In this document: positions 25,456-33,413 of the stretch, piece after piece
Layout of the letters: each line of letters begins with the position of its first letter
How positions within the stretch are numbered: the stretch's first letter is position 1
NCBI GenBank assembly: GCA_023954415.1
Contig: JAMLIB010000003.1
Location: 1 to 64,000, forward strand
Direction: 5' to 3'
Source of the DNA: Trueperaceae bacterium
GTDB lineage: Bacteria; Deinococcota; Deinococci; Deinococcales; Trueperaceae
DNA: 64,000 nucleotides
Made by a program: the position numbers and the translations under genes
The notes under the pieces: generated by a model
What the model was told of the DNA's origin: nothing
The model's database searches: none
The model's input: the letters and a program-made list of their open reading frames with translations, nothing else

Positions 25456-28400
25456 TCAGTCGAGCACCGGTCCCTGGTCCGCGAGCGTCACCTTCACCTC
25501 GCCGTCCACGACGAACGCCTCGCCACGCACCCGCACGGGCACGGGCGCGCCATCCAGGAGCCGGAACCCTATGGAGGCACGCGAGAGCTTCACGCGTAGC
25601 GCCGAGCCGCGCCAACCCAGCCTGAACTCGAGCGCGCTCCACCCCGCCGGCAGGCGCGGGTCGAAGCGCAGCTCGCCCGCGTCGTCGCGCAGGCCGCCGA
25701 AGCCGCACACGAGCGCCAGCCAGGTCCCGCCCATCGCGGCCACGTGGACGCCGTCCGCCGTGTTCGCGTGCAAGTTCGCCAGGTCCGTCCACAGCATCCG
25801 CCTGAAGTGGCGGTAGGCGCGCCGCTGGTAGCCGACCTCGGCGGCCATGATGGACTGCACGGCGGCCGATAGGGTCGAGTCGCCCGTCGTCAACGGGTCG
25901 TAGTACTCGAAGTCCCGGCGCTTCTGCTCTGCCGAGAAGCGGCTGCCCAGCAGGAACTCGGCGAGCACGAGGTCCGTCTGCTTGAGCACCTGGTGCCGGT
26001 AGATGACCAACGGGTGGTAGTGGAGCAGGAGCGGGCGCTTCTCGCGCGGCGTGGCCGCGAGGTCCCAGCGCTGCCGGCTCAAGAACTCGGCGTCCTGGGC
26101 GTTGACGCCGAGCCGCTCGTCGAACGGCAGGGCCATCGCGGCGGCGGCGCGGCGCCACTCCGCGACCTCGGCCGGCGTCGTGTCGAGCAGGCCGGGCCTT
26201 CGCTCGGCCACGTCCGCAGCACGCTCCAGGTTGAGCCGCGCCATGGCGTTCGTGTAGAAGTTGTCGTTCACTACGGCGCTGTACTCGTCCGGGCCGGTCA
26301 CGGAGTGGAGGTGGAAGCGTCCGTCGCGTTCGGAGAAGAAGCCGAGCGAGCGCCACATGCGGGCCGTCTCGACGAGGATCTCCGCGCCGGGCCCAAGCAG
26401 GAACTCCTCGTCGCCGGTGACGCCGGCGTAACGGAGCACGGCGTAAGCGACGTCCGCGTCGATGTGGTACTGCGCCGTCCCGGCCGGGTAGTAGGCGGAA
26501 GCTTCCTCGCCGGCGATGGTGCGCCAGGCGAAGAGGGCGCCGGCCAGGCTCATGACCGCGGCGCGCCGGCGGGCGGCGGGGAGCAGCGCGTGGCGCAGTT
26601 CCAGCGTCGAGCGCGCGGCCGCGGGCATGGCGTACGCCAGGAACGGGAGGACGAAGACCTCCGTGTCCCAGAAGTAGTGCCCCGAGTAGCCGCTGCCGCT
26701 CACGCCCTTCGCGCTCACGCCCCGCCCGTCCGCGCGCGCCGCGGCCTGGGCGAGCTGGAAGACGTTCCAACGGATGGCCTGCTGAAGTGCCCGCTGCATG
26801 GCGGAGACCGGCATCGGCCTGGGGGCCGGTTCGGTCGCGGTAGCCGGTGTAGCTGCCGTGTCATCCGCGGCCCCCGCCCCGTAGCCGTCGTCGCCTCGCT
26901 CGCCCTGAGGCCCTGCATGCACCCGGACGTCGGCGCGCTCCCAGAACCCGGCGCACCAGGCACGCTGTTCCTCGATGACGACCGCCACGCCGGGCACCCC
27001 GTCCATGAGCTCGCCGGCGGCCGCGAGCAGCTCGTCACCGCCGAGCCCCACGCCGTCCAGGTAGACGGCCTTCTTCACGACGGTCACGCTCTCGCCCGCC
27101 GGTAGGTCGAAAGCGAACCGGGTCACGCTCCGGTCGGGGTGAACGGTCGTCTCGCCCGCCGGCGTGTGCTCGACCAACGCCGCTACCCCCAACCGCGACC
27201 GGCGCGTCTCGAACGCGAGGCCGACGCGGTCCTCTCCTAGCGTCTGGGCCGTCGGCACGAGCACGCGGCCCGCGAGCTCGTCGCTCCTACGGGGGTCGAG
27301 GCCCGCGGCCCGGCGGCGCGCGGCGAACTCCCCCTCGCCGTCCTGCCGGTTCACGAGGAGCGACTCGAGCTCCACGTGCGCGGGCGCGTCAAGCGCCGTG
27401 ACCCGGTACGTGATGAGCGCCAGGTTGCGGCGCTCGAACGACGCGAGCCTGGTGGAGGCGACCTCCAGGCGCTTGCCGGCGGCGGTCCGCCAGACGAGGC
27501 GCCGGAGCAGCGTCCCGGAACGTAGGTCGAGGCTGCGCTCGTACTCCTCCAGGTCGGCGGTAGCGAGATCTAGGCGCTCGCCGTCGGCGCTCAGGCGGAT
27601 CGTCTTGGCGTCCGGCACGTTGACGATCGTCTGACCGGCCGTCGCGAAGCCGTACGCCGCCTCCGGATACTCGATCTCCCAGGCTTCGAAGAAGCCGTTG
27701 ATGAAGGTGCCGTGCTCGTGCGCCGGTCCGCCCTCCTCCGAGTTCCCGCGCAGGCCGAGGTAGCCGTTGCCGAGGGCGAACAGCGTCTCGCCGACGCCGT
27801 CGACTCCGGTGGGCGGCCGCTTCTCGACGAGGCGCCACTCGTGCGCCGGCCAGCGTTCACGGTCGACGCCCCCACCGGTCACGCGCTCGGCGAGGGGAGC
27901 GAGGTCTGCCACCACGATGTCGGCGCCGGCCTCGCGGAGCGCGGGAGCGGAAGCGTCGGTGCCCACGCCGACGATGAGGCCGAAGCCGCCGGCCCTGCCC
28001 GCCGCCACGCCGGCGATCGCGTCCTCGATCACGACGGCGTGTGCCGGCTCTACTCCGAGGACGGCGGCGGCGTGCAGGAAAGCGTCGGGCGCCGGCTTCG
28101 AGGCGAGCGAGAGCTCCGCCGCCTCGATCCCGCCCACCACGAGCGGGAAGCGTGCGGTGAGCCCGGCCGCCGCGAGCACCGTGCGCGCGTTACGCGATCC
28201 GGACACCACCGCCACCGTCACGCCGGCGGCGATCAGGGCATCGACGAGCGCGACCGCCCCGGCGAAAGGCGCCACGCCTTCCTCGTCGAGCACCTGCTGG
28301 AACACCGCGTTCTTGCGGTTCCCGAGGCCGCACACGGTCTCGGCCTCGGGCGGGTCGTCCGGCGCCCCCCTCGGCAAGCTCAACCCCCTGGAGGCGAGGA

Positions 28401-28605
28401 GCGCCGCGACGCCGTCGTAGCGCTGGCGGCCGTCAAGGTGCTCGAAGTAGTCGCTCTCCTGGTAGGGTGCCGCGCCGCGGCTCGCGAGGTAGGGAGCGAA
28501 CAGCTCGCGCCACGCCGCCCGATGCACCTCGGCCGTCGGCGTGAGCACGCCGTCGAGGTCGAACAGGACCGCGTCGTGAAGACCCAGGTCCGGGATGTCG
28601 TTCAC
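25456..28605 (-). CDS. Fused beta-phosphoglucomutase and GH65 sugar phosphorylase
   Basis: A 1049-residue two-enzyme protein. Residues 1-240 are a HAD-family beta-phosphoglucomutase (nucleophile Asp16 and Asp18 in LFDLDGVLTPT, SKPAPDAFL, IEDAIAG). Residues about 245-1049 are a glycoside hydrolase 65 phosphorylase with the GNGYLGLRGN N-domain motif and the catalytic acid in VTGPDEYSAVVNDN. GH65 enzymes split trehalose, maltose or kojibiose with phosphate to give beta-glucose 1-phosphate, which the mutase turns into glucose 6-phosphate, so the fusion channels the intermediate. A proline/alanine-rich insert interrupts GH65 near TPATATEPAPRP. GTG 28605 is chosen because TATCCT lies 7 bases upstream; ATG 28668 is possible. 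Confidence 0.92.
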   Translation of the reverse strand: MNDIPDLGLHDAVLFDLDGVLTPTAEVHRAAWRELFAPYLASRGAAPYQESDYFEHLDGRQRYDGVAALLASRGLSLPRGAPDDPPEAETVCGLGNRKNAVFQQVLDEEGVAPFAGAVALVDALIAAGVTVAVVSGSRNARTVLAAAGLTARFPLVVGGIEAAELSLASKPAPDAFLHAAAVLGVEPAHAVVIEDAIAGVAAGRAGGFGLIVGVGTDASAPALREAGADIVVADLAPLAERVTGGGVDRERWPAHEWRLVEKRPPTGVDGVGETLFALGNGYLGLRGNSEEGGPAHEHGTFINGFFEAWEIEYPEAAYGFATAGQTIVNVPDAKTIRLSADGERLDLATADLEEYERSLDLRSGTLLRRLVWRTAAGKRLEVASTRLASFERRNLALITYRVTALDAPAHVELESLLVNRQDGEGEFAARRRAAGLDPRRSDELAGRVLVPTAQTLGEDRVGLAFETRRSRLGVAALVEHTPAGETTVHPDRSVTRFAFDLPAGESVTVVKKAVYLDGVGLGGDELLAAAGELMDGVPGVAVVIEEQRAWCAGFWERADVRVHAGPQGERGDDGYGAGAADDTAATPATATEPAPRPMPVSAMQRALQQAIRWNVFQLAQAAARADGRGVSAKGVSGSGYSGHYFWDTEVFVLPFLAYAMPAAARSTLELRHALLPAARRRAAVMSLAGALFAWRTIAGEEASAYYPAGTAQYHIDADVAYAVLRYAGVTGDEEFLLGPGAEILVETARMWRSLGFFSERDGRFHLHSVTGPDEYSAVVNDNFYTNAMARLNLERAADVAERRPGLLDTTPAEVAEWRRAAAAMALPFDERLGVNAQDAEFLSRQRWDLAATPREKRPLLLHYHPLVIYRHQVLKQTDLVLAEFLLGSRFSAEQKRRDFEYYDPLTTGDSTLSAAVQSIMAAEVGYQRRAYRHFRRMLWTDLANLHANTADGVHVAAMGGTWLALVCGFGGLRDDAGELRFDPRLPAGWSALEFRLGWRGSALRVKLSRASIGFRLLDGAPVPVRVRGEAFVVDGEVKVTLADQGPVLD

Positions 28606-28612
28606 GGCTCGC

Positions 28613-28618
28613 AGGATA
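28613..28618 (-). promoter_or_regulatory. -10 box TATCCT before the HAD-GH65 gene
   Basis: On the minus strand TATCCT ends 7 bases before the GTG at 28605 and no Shine-Dalgarno is present, as expected for a leaderless transcript. Confidence 0.45.
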
Positions 28619-28691
28619 CCCGCGGCGCGGGGCTCAGGGCCAGCAGGCGCAAGCCGCATCCCGCGCACACCAGGCCGGGCCGGAAGGGCAG

Positions 28692-28697
28692 TAGTCT
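28692..28697 (+). promoter_or_regulatory. -10 box TAGTCT of a leaderless gene
   Basis: TAGTCT ends 6 bases before the ATG at 28704, with no Shine-Dalgarno between. It shares the short divergent intergenic space with the TATCCT box of the opposite gene. Confidence 0.55.
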
Positions 28698-28703
28698 CAA
28701 GCG

Positions 28704-29720
28704 ATGCGGCGCTTCCTCAGGAGACTGCTCGGCGCGGTGCTGGTGGCCGCCGCCGCCGCGCTCGTGGTCGGCAAGCTCTGGCTCGTCAGCGGAGGCCCGT
28801 ACCTCGAGGCCCTCCCCCTGTACCCGTACTGCGCCGAGGCCGGCGCCGCGCTCCAAGACGGGCGCCCCCAGGACGCGCTGGAGCTTGCGGAGGCCGGCGG
28901 TTGCGACGAGGAGACGGCGGCGGCGCGGGCGGAGTGGAACCGGTTCGGCGCCGTGGTCGGGCGGTGCGCGCAAGGCATCTGGACGGGGCGCGGCGAGGAC
29001 GGCTACGGCATCGGTTGCGCCATGGCCAGCGACCTCGTCGTCCTGGGCGACGTTCGCGACCTGGTCAGGCAGGGCGTCACGTGGATCCAGGGCGGGCAGA
29101 CCGACCCGGTGCTCGTGGCGTTGTCGGCTGCCGGCGTGGCGCTCACCTTCACGCCGCAGATCGGGGCGGGTGCCTCGCTGTTCAAGTCGGCGAGGCGAGC
29201 CGGCTCGATCGGCGAGCCCCTCGCCAGGAGCGTAGTGAAGTTGGCGGGCGAGCGGGCATGGAAGCCGCTCGCCGGCATGCTCGGCGACGCCGGCCGCATC
29301 GGGCGGAAGCTGCCCATCGGCCGGGCCACCAAGGCCCTGGCTTACGCGGACGATGCCGACGACCTCGCCGCGATCGCCCGCTTCGTCGAGGTCGCCCCGA
29401 ACCCGCTCCTCGGGCTCAAGTGGGGCGGCAAGGGCGTTACGCGCTTATCGGACGAGGGGCTCTACGCCCAGGCGGCGCTGAGGGGCCCGGCCGGCATCCA
29501 ACTCGCGCTGGAACGCGGCGGCAAGGCGCTTCTGGTCAGGCAGCCGCTCATGGTGTTCGCGGCCAAGACGCTCTACGTCAACGGCGACCGCCTACTGCCG
29601 CTCGTCCTCGGCGTGCTCGCGTGGCCCTGGGCGTGGGGCATCGCCGCCGCCCTAGCGCTCGTGGGGTCGGTGCTCGTGGCTTCCGGTCGCAGGCGGGGGC
29701 GCAGGGAGGCGGTTGCCTAG
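28704..29720 (+). CDS. Uncharacterised membrane protein
   Basis: A 338-residue protein I do not recognise. A helix at about 7-24 anchors the N-terminus, a weakly hydrophobic segment (VALSAAGVALTFTPQIG) lies in the middle, and a strong C-terminal helix (about 303-330) ends in a run of Arg residues. Three Cys occur in the first third (PYCAEAG, GGCDEE, GRCAQG). The protein is Ala/Gly/Arg-rich. It is expressed alone, divergent from the phosphorylase gene. Function unknown. Confidence 0.65.
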   Translation: MRRFLRRLLGAVLVAAAAALVVGKLWLVSGGPYLEALPLYPYCAEAGAALQDGRPQDALELAEAGGCDEETAAARAEWNRFGAVVGRCAQGIWTGRGEDGYGIGCAMASDLVVLGDVRDLVRQGVTWIQGGQTDPVLVALSAAGVALTFTPQIGAGASLFKSARRAGSIGEPLARSVVKLAGERAWKPLAGMLGDAGRIGRKLPIGRATKALAYADDADDLAAIARFVEVAPNPLLGLKWGGKGVTRLSDEGLYAQAALRGPAGIQLALERGGKALLVRQPLMVFAAKTLYVNGDRLLPLVLGVLAWPWAWGIAAALALVGSVLVASGRRRGRREAVA

Positions 29721-29779
29721 GTGCATACTCGCTTGGCGATCGCTGCGGTAACGGAGGGTCGACAGCTACGCTCCCCGGG

Positions 29780-31249
29780 TCAAGCGGGTGCGTAGAGGTC
29801 TTCGAGGGTCCAGAGGATGACGCGCTTGCCACTGCCCTTGGCATACTTGGCGAAGCTTGGATCGAACCCGCCTGCCGCCGCGTACAGCAGCGGGGAGCCT
29901 TCCTCCAGCGCTGAGTGGGCCCACGCCTGACCGGCGTGCGCCGCTCGCGTAAGCATGTCCAGATGGGCGTAATGGACGTCGGCGCCGATCGGCGTCTCGT
30001 TCCACTTGATGCTGCCGGTCAGCGTTCCAGAGCTTAGGAGGGGGGCGACGACATCGATCTCGAGCCCGCGACCAGCGCGGTCCATCCCTTGCCAAGTCCC
30101 CCACTCCTTCACGATGGGCAACTCGTGCACCAGGCCGAGGCGACCGTACGCCTGCCTGACGATGGACTCGAACTCGAAGCCCATGTAGCTCGGGAGCGAG
30201 TTACGGATGGCTTCCGCCCAGACGAGCGCCGGATCCTCGCGTTCGAGCGCGGAACCGTTAGGTTGCACGAAGCGTTGATAGAAGCGCAGGGCAGGGTCGT
30301 TGACGCCGTATCGGACAGGGCTATTGACCTTGGCTCCGATGTTCCTGCTGGACCTCAAGTAGCCGAGCCCCACCAGCCTGTCGAGCTTGTCGCGTAGCCC
30401 CGTGTCGTTCGTCAACCCGGCTTGCTGCGCGATCTCGTTGCGCAAGGTGGCGCCGCGGGCTACGGCGCGCAGGATGGCGTTGTAAGTAGATACGTCCCTC
30501 AGGCCCTCTTCCTGATCCAACGCCGTTTCGACCAACAGCCGGACCTCACCTCGCGGTGATAGCAGCTGCCTGATGATGTTGCTCTCCAACGGCTCGGAGG
30601 TCGCTAGGGTGGAGAGGTAGCGCGGCGTGCCGCCGAACACGCCGTACACGGTCGCTCGGTCGCGAAGGGATTCATATGGGGCTAGCTCGCCTGCATACCA
30701 GTAATCGAGTGGGGCTAGTTGGTGCTGCCAGTTGAAGCGCCCATAGAGCGGTGCGCCTCCCGCCGCTAGGCCACGCATCGTCCCGACGGCCGATCCTGCA
30801 AGGACCATCAGGAACGGTTTCGGCGGTCGCGGTCGCTCCCAGGCGGCGTTCAGCTCGGAGGCCACCCTAGCGAGCCCGGCGTCATCTTCGGCGAGGTACT
30901 GGAACTCGTCCAGCACGACCGCGAGCGGCTCGCTCGTCTTCAGGTCCAGCAGCAGATTGAACACGGTCCGCCAAGTGGGGAAGTCCTCGGCGGGGAGGTC
31001 CTGACCCGTGAAGCGCTCCAGGTCCGCGAGCAACTGCCGGCGGTTGAGCTCGGGGGAAGTTCGTGACGCGGTGAACAAGAAGTACTGGTTCGGTGGCCAG
31101 ATGTGGGTCAGTAACCAGGTCTTCCCAACGCGCCTGCGCCCCGTGAGCAGAGCCAACTTCGGCGCGCCGGCGCTTAGCAACGCTCGCAGTTCCGCGGTTT
31201 CCAGCTCGCGGTCTACCAGCGCTTCCGGGTCTAGGTAGCGTCCGACCAT
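29780..31249 (-). CDS. AAA+ ATPase of the DUF234 (archaeal-type ATPase) family
   Basis: A 489-residue predicted ATPase. Walker A is GRRRVGKT at residues 37-44 and Walker B is LAVVLDEFQYL. Next come a sensor region (VLAGSAVGTMRG) and VYGVFGGTPRYL. A winged-helix segment (EIAQQAGLTNDTGLRDKLDRLVGLGYL) leads to a C-terminal DUF234 nuclease-like domain with FEFESIVRQAYGRL and EIDVVAPL. The DUF234 part has the E...EIDVVA arrangement of PD-(D/E)xK folds. Function of this family is unproven. I chose ATG 31249 because TATGGT lies 7 bases upstream; ATG 31261 is the alternative. A long palindrome covers its promoter. Confidence 0.87.
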   Translation of the reverse strand: MVGRYLDPEALVDRELETAELRALLSAGAPKLALLTGRRRVGKTWLLTHIWPPNQYFLFTASRTSPELNRRQLLADLERFTGQDLPAEDFPTWRTVFNLLLDLKTSEPLAVVLDEFQYLAEDDAGLARVASELNAAWERPRPPKPFLMVLAGSAVGTMRGLAAGGAPLYGRFNWQHQLAPLDYWYAGELAPYESLRDRATVYGVFGGTPRYLSTLATSEPLESNIIRQLLSPRGEVRLLVETALDQEEGLRDVSTYNAILRAVARGATLRNEIAQQAGLTNDTGLRDKLDRLVGLGYLRSSRNIGAKVNSPVRYGVNDPALRFYQRFVQPNGSALEREDPALVWAEAIRNSLPSYMGFEFESIVRQAYGRLGLVHELPIVKEWGTWQGMDRAGRGLEIDVVAPLLSSGTLTGSIKWNETPIGADVHYAHLDMLTRAAHAGQAWAHSALEEGSPLLYAAAGGFDPSFAKYAKGSGKRVILWTLEDLYAPA

Positions 31250-31250
31250 G

Positions 31251-31286
31251 CCTGCAACCATACTTGCATACAAGTATGGTTGCAGG
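31251..31286 (-). promoter_or_regulatory. 36-bp palindromic operator of the ATPase gene
   Basis: CCTGCAACCATACTTG (31251-31266) is repeated perfectly inverted at 31271-31286 around a CATA centre. On the minus strand it contains TATGGT (31262-31257), the likely -10 box, and ends one base before the ATG at 31249. Binding here would block transcription start; a hairpin in RNA is the other reading. Confidence 0.75.
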
Positions 31287-31329
31287 CAAGTACGATCGCG
31301 GGGAGCTGGAGATGGTTTGACTCCACGCG

Positions 31330-31731
31330 CTACCGCTCCTGCCCGAAGAGCGCCCCGGTGAACCGTTGCGCGAACTGCTGCGCCATGGCGTAGATGGCGT
31401 CGGCGTACGGCGGCTCGTAGAGTCCGTCGAGCGTCTGCCTGAAGAGCACGAGCCAATCATCGAAACGCTCGGGCGCCATGCCGGGAACGCCGATGTGCGC
31501 GCCTAGCGGGTAACCGCTGTAGCGCCCGCTCCTGAGCAACACGCTCGACCAGAAGTCCTTCATCTGGGACATGTGCCGGTCCCAGCGCCCTTCCAGACGC
31601 GGGTTGAAGACGGGTCCGAGTGTCGGGTGCTCCTGCACCGCGGCGTAGAAGCGCTCGACGAGGATGGCGATGTTCTCGTCGGTGACGTTGCTATGCAGTT
31701 CGTTGGCCGTGACGACGGCGGCATCGCTCAT
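31330..31731 (-). CDS. Group III truncated hemoglobin
   Basis: A 133-residue 2-over-2 globin. The expected group III residues are present: Tyr29 (B10) in ERFYAAV, His53 (E7) in RHMSQMKDFW, proximal His79 (F8) in PLGAHIGV and Trp93 (G8) in DDWLVLF, together with FWSSVLLRSGRYSG. Such proteins bind O2 or NO with haem in the cytoplasm and often serve in nitrosative or oxidative stress. The ATG is preceded by TACGCT at 6 bases. It lies downstream of the CsoR-type gene on the same strand but has its own promoter-like box. Confidence 0.92.
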   Translation of the reverse strand: MSDAAVVTANELHSNVTDENIAILVERFYAAVQEHPTLGPVFNPRLEGRWDRHMSQMKDFWSSVLLRSGRYSGYPLGAHIGVPGMAPERFDDWLVLFRQTLDGLYEPPYADAIYAMAQQFAQRFTGALFGQER

Positions 31732-31737
31732 GGTGGG

Positions 31738-31743
31738 AGCGTA
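31738..31743 (-). promoter_or_regulatory. -10 box TACGCT before the globin gene
   Basis: On the minus strand TACGCT ends 6 bases before the ATG at 31731; there is no Shine-Dalgarno. It matches the leaderless pattern of this window. Confidence 0.55.
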
Positions 31744-31807
31744 GCACCGGGCCGTCGCCGGCCAGGGGCCACGGTGGACCGGAAGCGGGCGACCCGCCGC
31801 CGCTACG

Positions 31808-32083
31808 TCAAGCCAACATCAAGAACAGCTTCTCGAACTCGTCGAGCGTGAGCTTGCCGCCCCGATCCGGAGCGTCCGGCTCGGCCAGGCACTCCTGCAT
31901 GGTGTTGCTGATCAGCACGACCCCGGCGCGGTCGAGGGCCTTGGACACGGCGGCGAGCTGGGTGATGACGTCGCGGCACGGCTTGCCTTCGTCTACCGCC
32001 GCTATGACGGCGGCCAACTGCCCCTGCGCGCGCCGGAGCCGGTGGACGATCCTGAGCCGCGCTTCGGGGTCCCTCGTGCTCAC
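31808..32083 (-). CDS. CsoR/CstR-family repressor
   Basis: A 91-residue all-helical DUF156 protein (LRIVHRLRRAQGQLAAVIAAV, DVITQLAAVSKALDRAG). The two family Cys are in GKPCRDV and MQECLAE. The His of the copper ligand set C-H-C is Thr here, which argues against Cu(I) sensing and for a thiol or persulfide sensor like CstR. A C-terminal tail (TLDEFEKLFLMLA) extends the core. The GTG at 32083 overlaps the thioredoxin stop codon (GTGA). The thioredoxin partner supports a redox role. Confidence 0.88.
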   Translation of the reverse strand: MSTRDPEARLRIVHRLRRAQGQLAAVIAAVDEGKPCRDVITQLAAVSKALDRAGVVLISNTMQECLAEPDAPDRGGKLTLDEFEKLFLMLA

Positions 32084-32472
32084 GCGGTCGCCCCTTCGGC
32101 CGCCTCCGACTTCTCGGCCTGGGCGGCCACTTCCGCGTGGACCTCCGCCATGTTCAGGTCGCGCACGGCCGTGATGACCTGCTCGAGCTGCGCGCCGTTC
32201 AGCGCTCCCGGCTGGGCGAACACGAGCACGTTCTCCCTGAAGGCCATCAAGGTCGGGATGGACATGATGCGGAAGGCGGCGGCGAGCTCCTGCTGTGCCT
32301 CGGTGTCGACCTTGCCGAACACCACGTCCTGATGGGTCTCGGAAGCCTTCTCGAACACGGGCGCGAACGCGCGGCACGGGCCGCACCACGACGCCCAGAA
32401 GTCGAGGAAGACGATGTCGTTGCCGGCGATGGTCTCGTTGAAGTTTGTTGCGGTGATCTCTCTGGAAGCCAT
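32080..32472 (-). CDS. Thioredoxin-family protein
   Basis: A 130-residue thioredoxin with the canonical FWASWCGPCRAFAPVF active site (Cys30 and Cys33) and the cis-Pro in MSIPTLMAF. It has an Ala/Glu-rich C-terminal tail of about 25 residues after the fold. No signal peptide is present, so a cytoplasmic disulfide reductase is expected. The mRNA looks leaderless: TATGCT ends 6 bases before the ATG. It is the first gene of an operon with a CsoR-type repressor, whose likely operator overlaps the promoter. Confidence 0.93.
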   Translation of the reverse strand: MASREITATNFNETIAGNDIVFLDFWASWCGPCRAFAPVFEKASETHQDVVFGKVDTEAQQELAAAFRIMSIPTLMAFRENVLVFAQPGALNGAQLEQVITAVRDLNMAEVHAEVAAQAEKSEAAEGATA

Positions 32473-32478
32473 GGGCGC

Positions 32479-32495
32479 AGCATACCCCTAGGGGT
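32479..32495 (-). promoter_or_regulatory. Thioredoxin promoter with CsoR-type operator ACCCCTAGGGGT
   Basis: On the minus strand TATGCT (32484-32479) lies 6 bases before the ATG at 32472. The perfect 12-bp palindrome ACCCCTAGGGGT (32484-32495) touches that box and has the G/C-tract form of CsoR/CstR-family operators. Autoregulation by the downstream repressor is the simple reading. Confidence 0.75.
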
Positions 32496-32582
32496 TTGAT
32501 GGTCGCGTGTCCTATGTGGCGCGGCGGCGTCCACGGCCTGTCACCTGCCGACGCCGCGACTCCGCGAGCCGACAGCGCGGGG

Positions 32583-33413
32583 CTACCTGAGCGCCACGGA
32601 CGCCAGCGCCAGATCGACTTCGGCTTCGGCCAGGGTCTGCCCTTCCCAACGGAAGCGCACGAGCCAGACGGACTCCCCGATCTGCTCCGCCTCGGAGACC
32701 CAGCCGTCGAGCCCGCGCACGGCCGCCGCCACGCGCGCGTCCGTGAAGGCGAGGGCCGCGGCGGCCGAGCCCCGCATGGACCGCCATTCGTCCACCGAGA
32801 CGAGCGCCGGGACCTCGATCTCGACGACGCGCAGGTCCTCGAGCGAGCGTGCCCACTCGTTGGCCGAGCGCAGGGTGACGACGAGTGACTCAGGGCCCCG
32901 CTCCACGTACACGGTCCACGTGTCACGCGAGTCGTCGTAGCCGACCCAGGTCCAGTCGTTGTCGTCCACATCGCCCGCGAAAGCGAGGAACTCGCTGTCG
33001 TAGCGCAAGAAGCCGAGTAGCGCTTCCTGGATCGCCTCGTAGGACTCGTCGGCTATGCCGAAACTCGAGTCCCAGGCGAACACTCGCTCGTCGCTTAGCC
33101 GAACCTGTGCCCAGCCGAGGGCAGCGCCGTCCGCGGCGAAGAAGTCGACACGCCAGAGCCCGTAGCGGTCCTGGGAGCCGTACGCGCTCGCCGTCCAGCC
33201 GGCGTGCTCGGCCAGGCCGGTGGCGAACATCGGCTGGCCGGCCGCGATGGCGATGGCGCGCTGCGCGTCTGCGCTGCCGTCCTGTGCGACCGTCACGGCA
33301 CCGAGCCATAGCGCGACCAGCGCATAGAGGGTCGTGGCGAGCCGCGCGACGGTCGCACGCGAAAGGGCGCCCGTTCGTCCGGCACCGGGTCCGTCACGCC
33401 GAGCCTTGCCCAT
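32583..33413 (-). CDS. Uncharacterised exported protein
   Basis: A 276-residue protein of unknown function. A basic N-terminus and hydrophobic segment (LYALVALWLGAVTVA) end in AVTVAQ, a likely signal peptidase I site or an anchor. The mature part is rich in Trp, Asp and Glu (FFAADGAALGWAQVRLSDERVFAWD, DVDDNDWTWVGYDD), possibly a beta-rich domain. The start codon overlaps the DUF1501 stop by one base (TGATG), so it is the third gene of the DUF1800-DUF1501 operon. Confidence 0.7.
   Translation of the reverse strand: MGKARRDGPGAGRTGALSRATVARLATTLYALVALWLGAVTVAQDGSADAQRAIAIAAGQPMFATGLAEHAGWTASAYGSQDRYGLWRVDFFAADGAALGWAQVRLSDERVFAWDSSFGIADESYEAIQEALLGFLRYDSEFLAFAGDVDDNDWTWVGYDDSRDTWTVYVERGPESLVVTLRSANEWARSLEDLRVVEIEVPALVSVDEWRSMRGSAAAALAFTDARVAAAVRGLDGWVSEAEQIGESVWLVRFRWEGQTLAEAEVDLALASVALR

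Noticed and set aside
27712-29235. Long open frame opposite the HAD-GH65 gene
   Set aside because: Antisense to a clear two-domain enzyme; the translation is Arg/Ala/Pro-rich with no motif. Typical of GC-rich third-position shadows.
31808-32083. Copper-sensing CsoR
   Set aside because: The His of the Cys-His-Cys copper site is Thr, and no copper pump or chaperone lies nearby; called CsoR/CstR family only.
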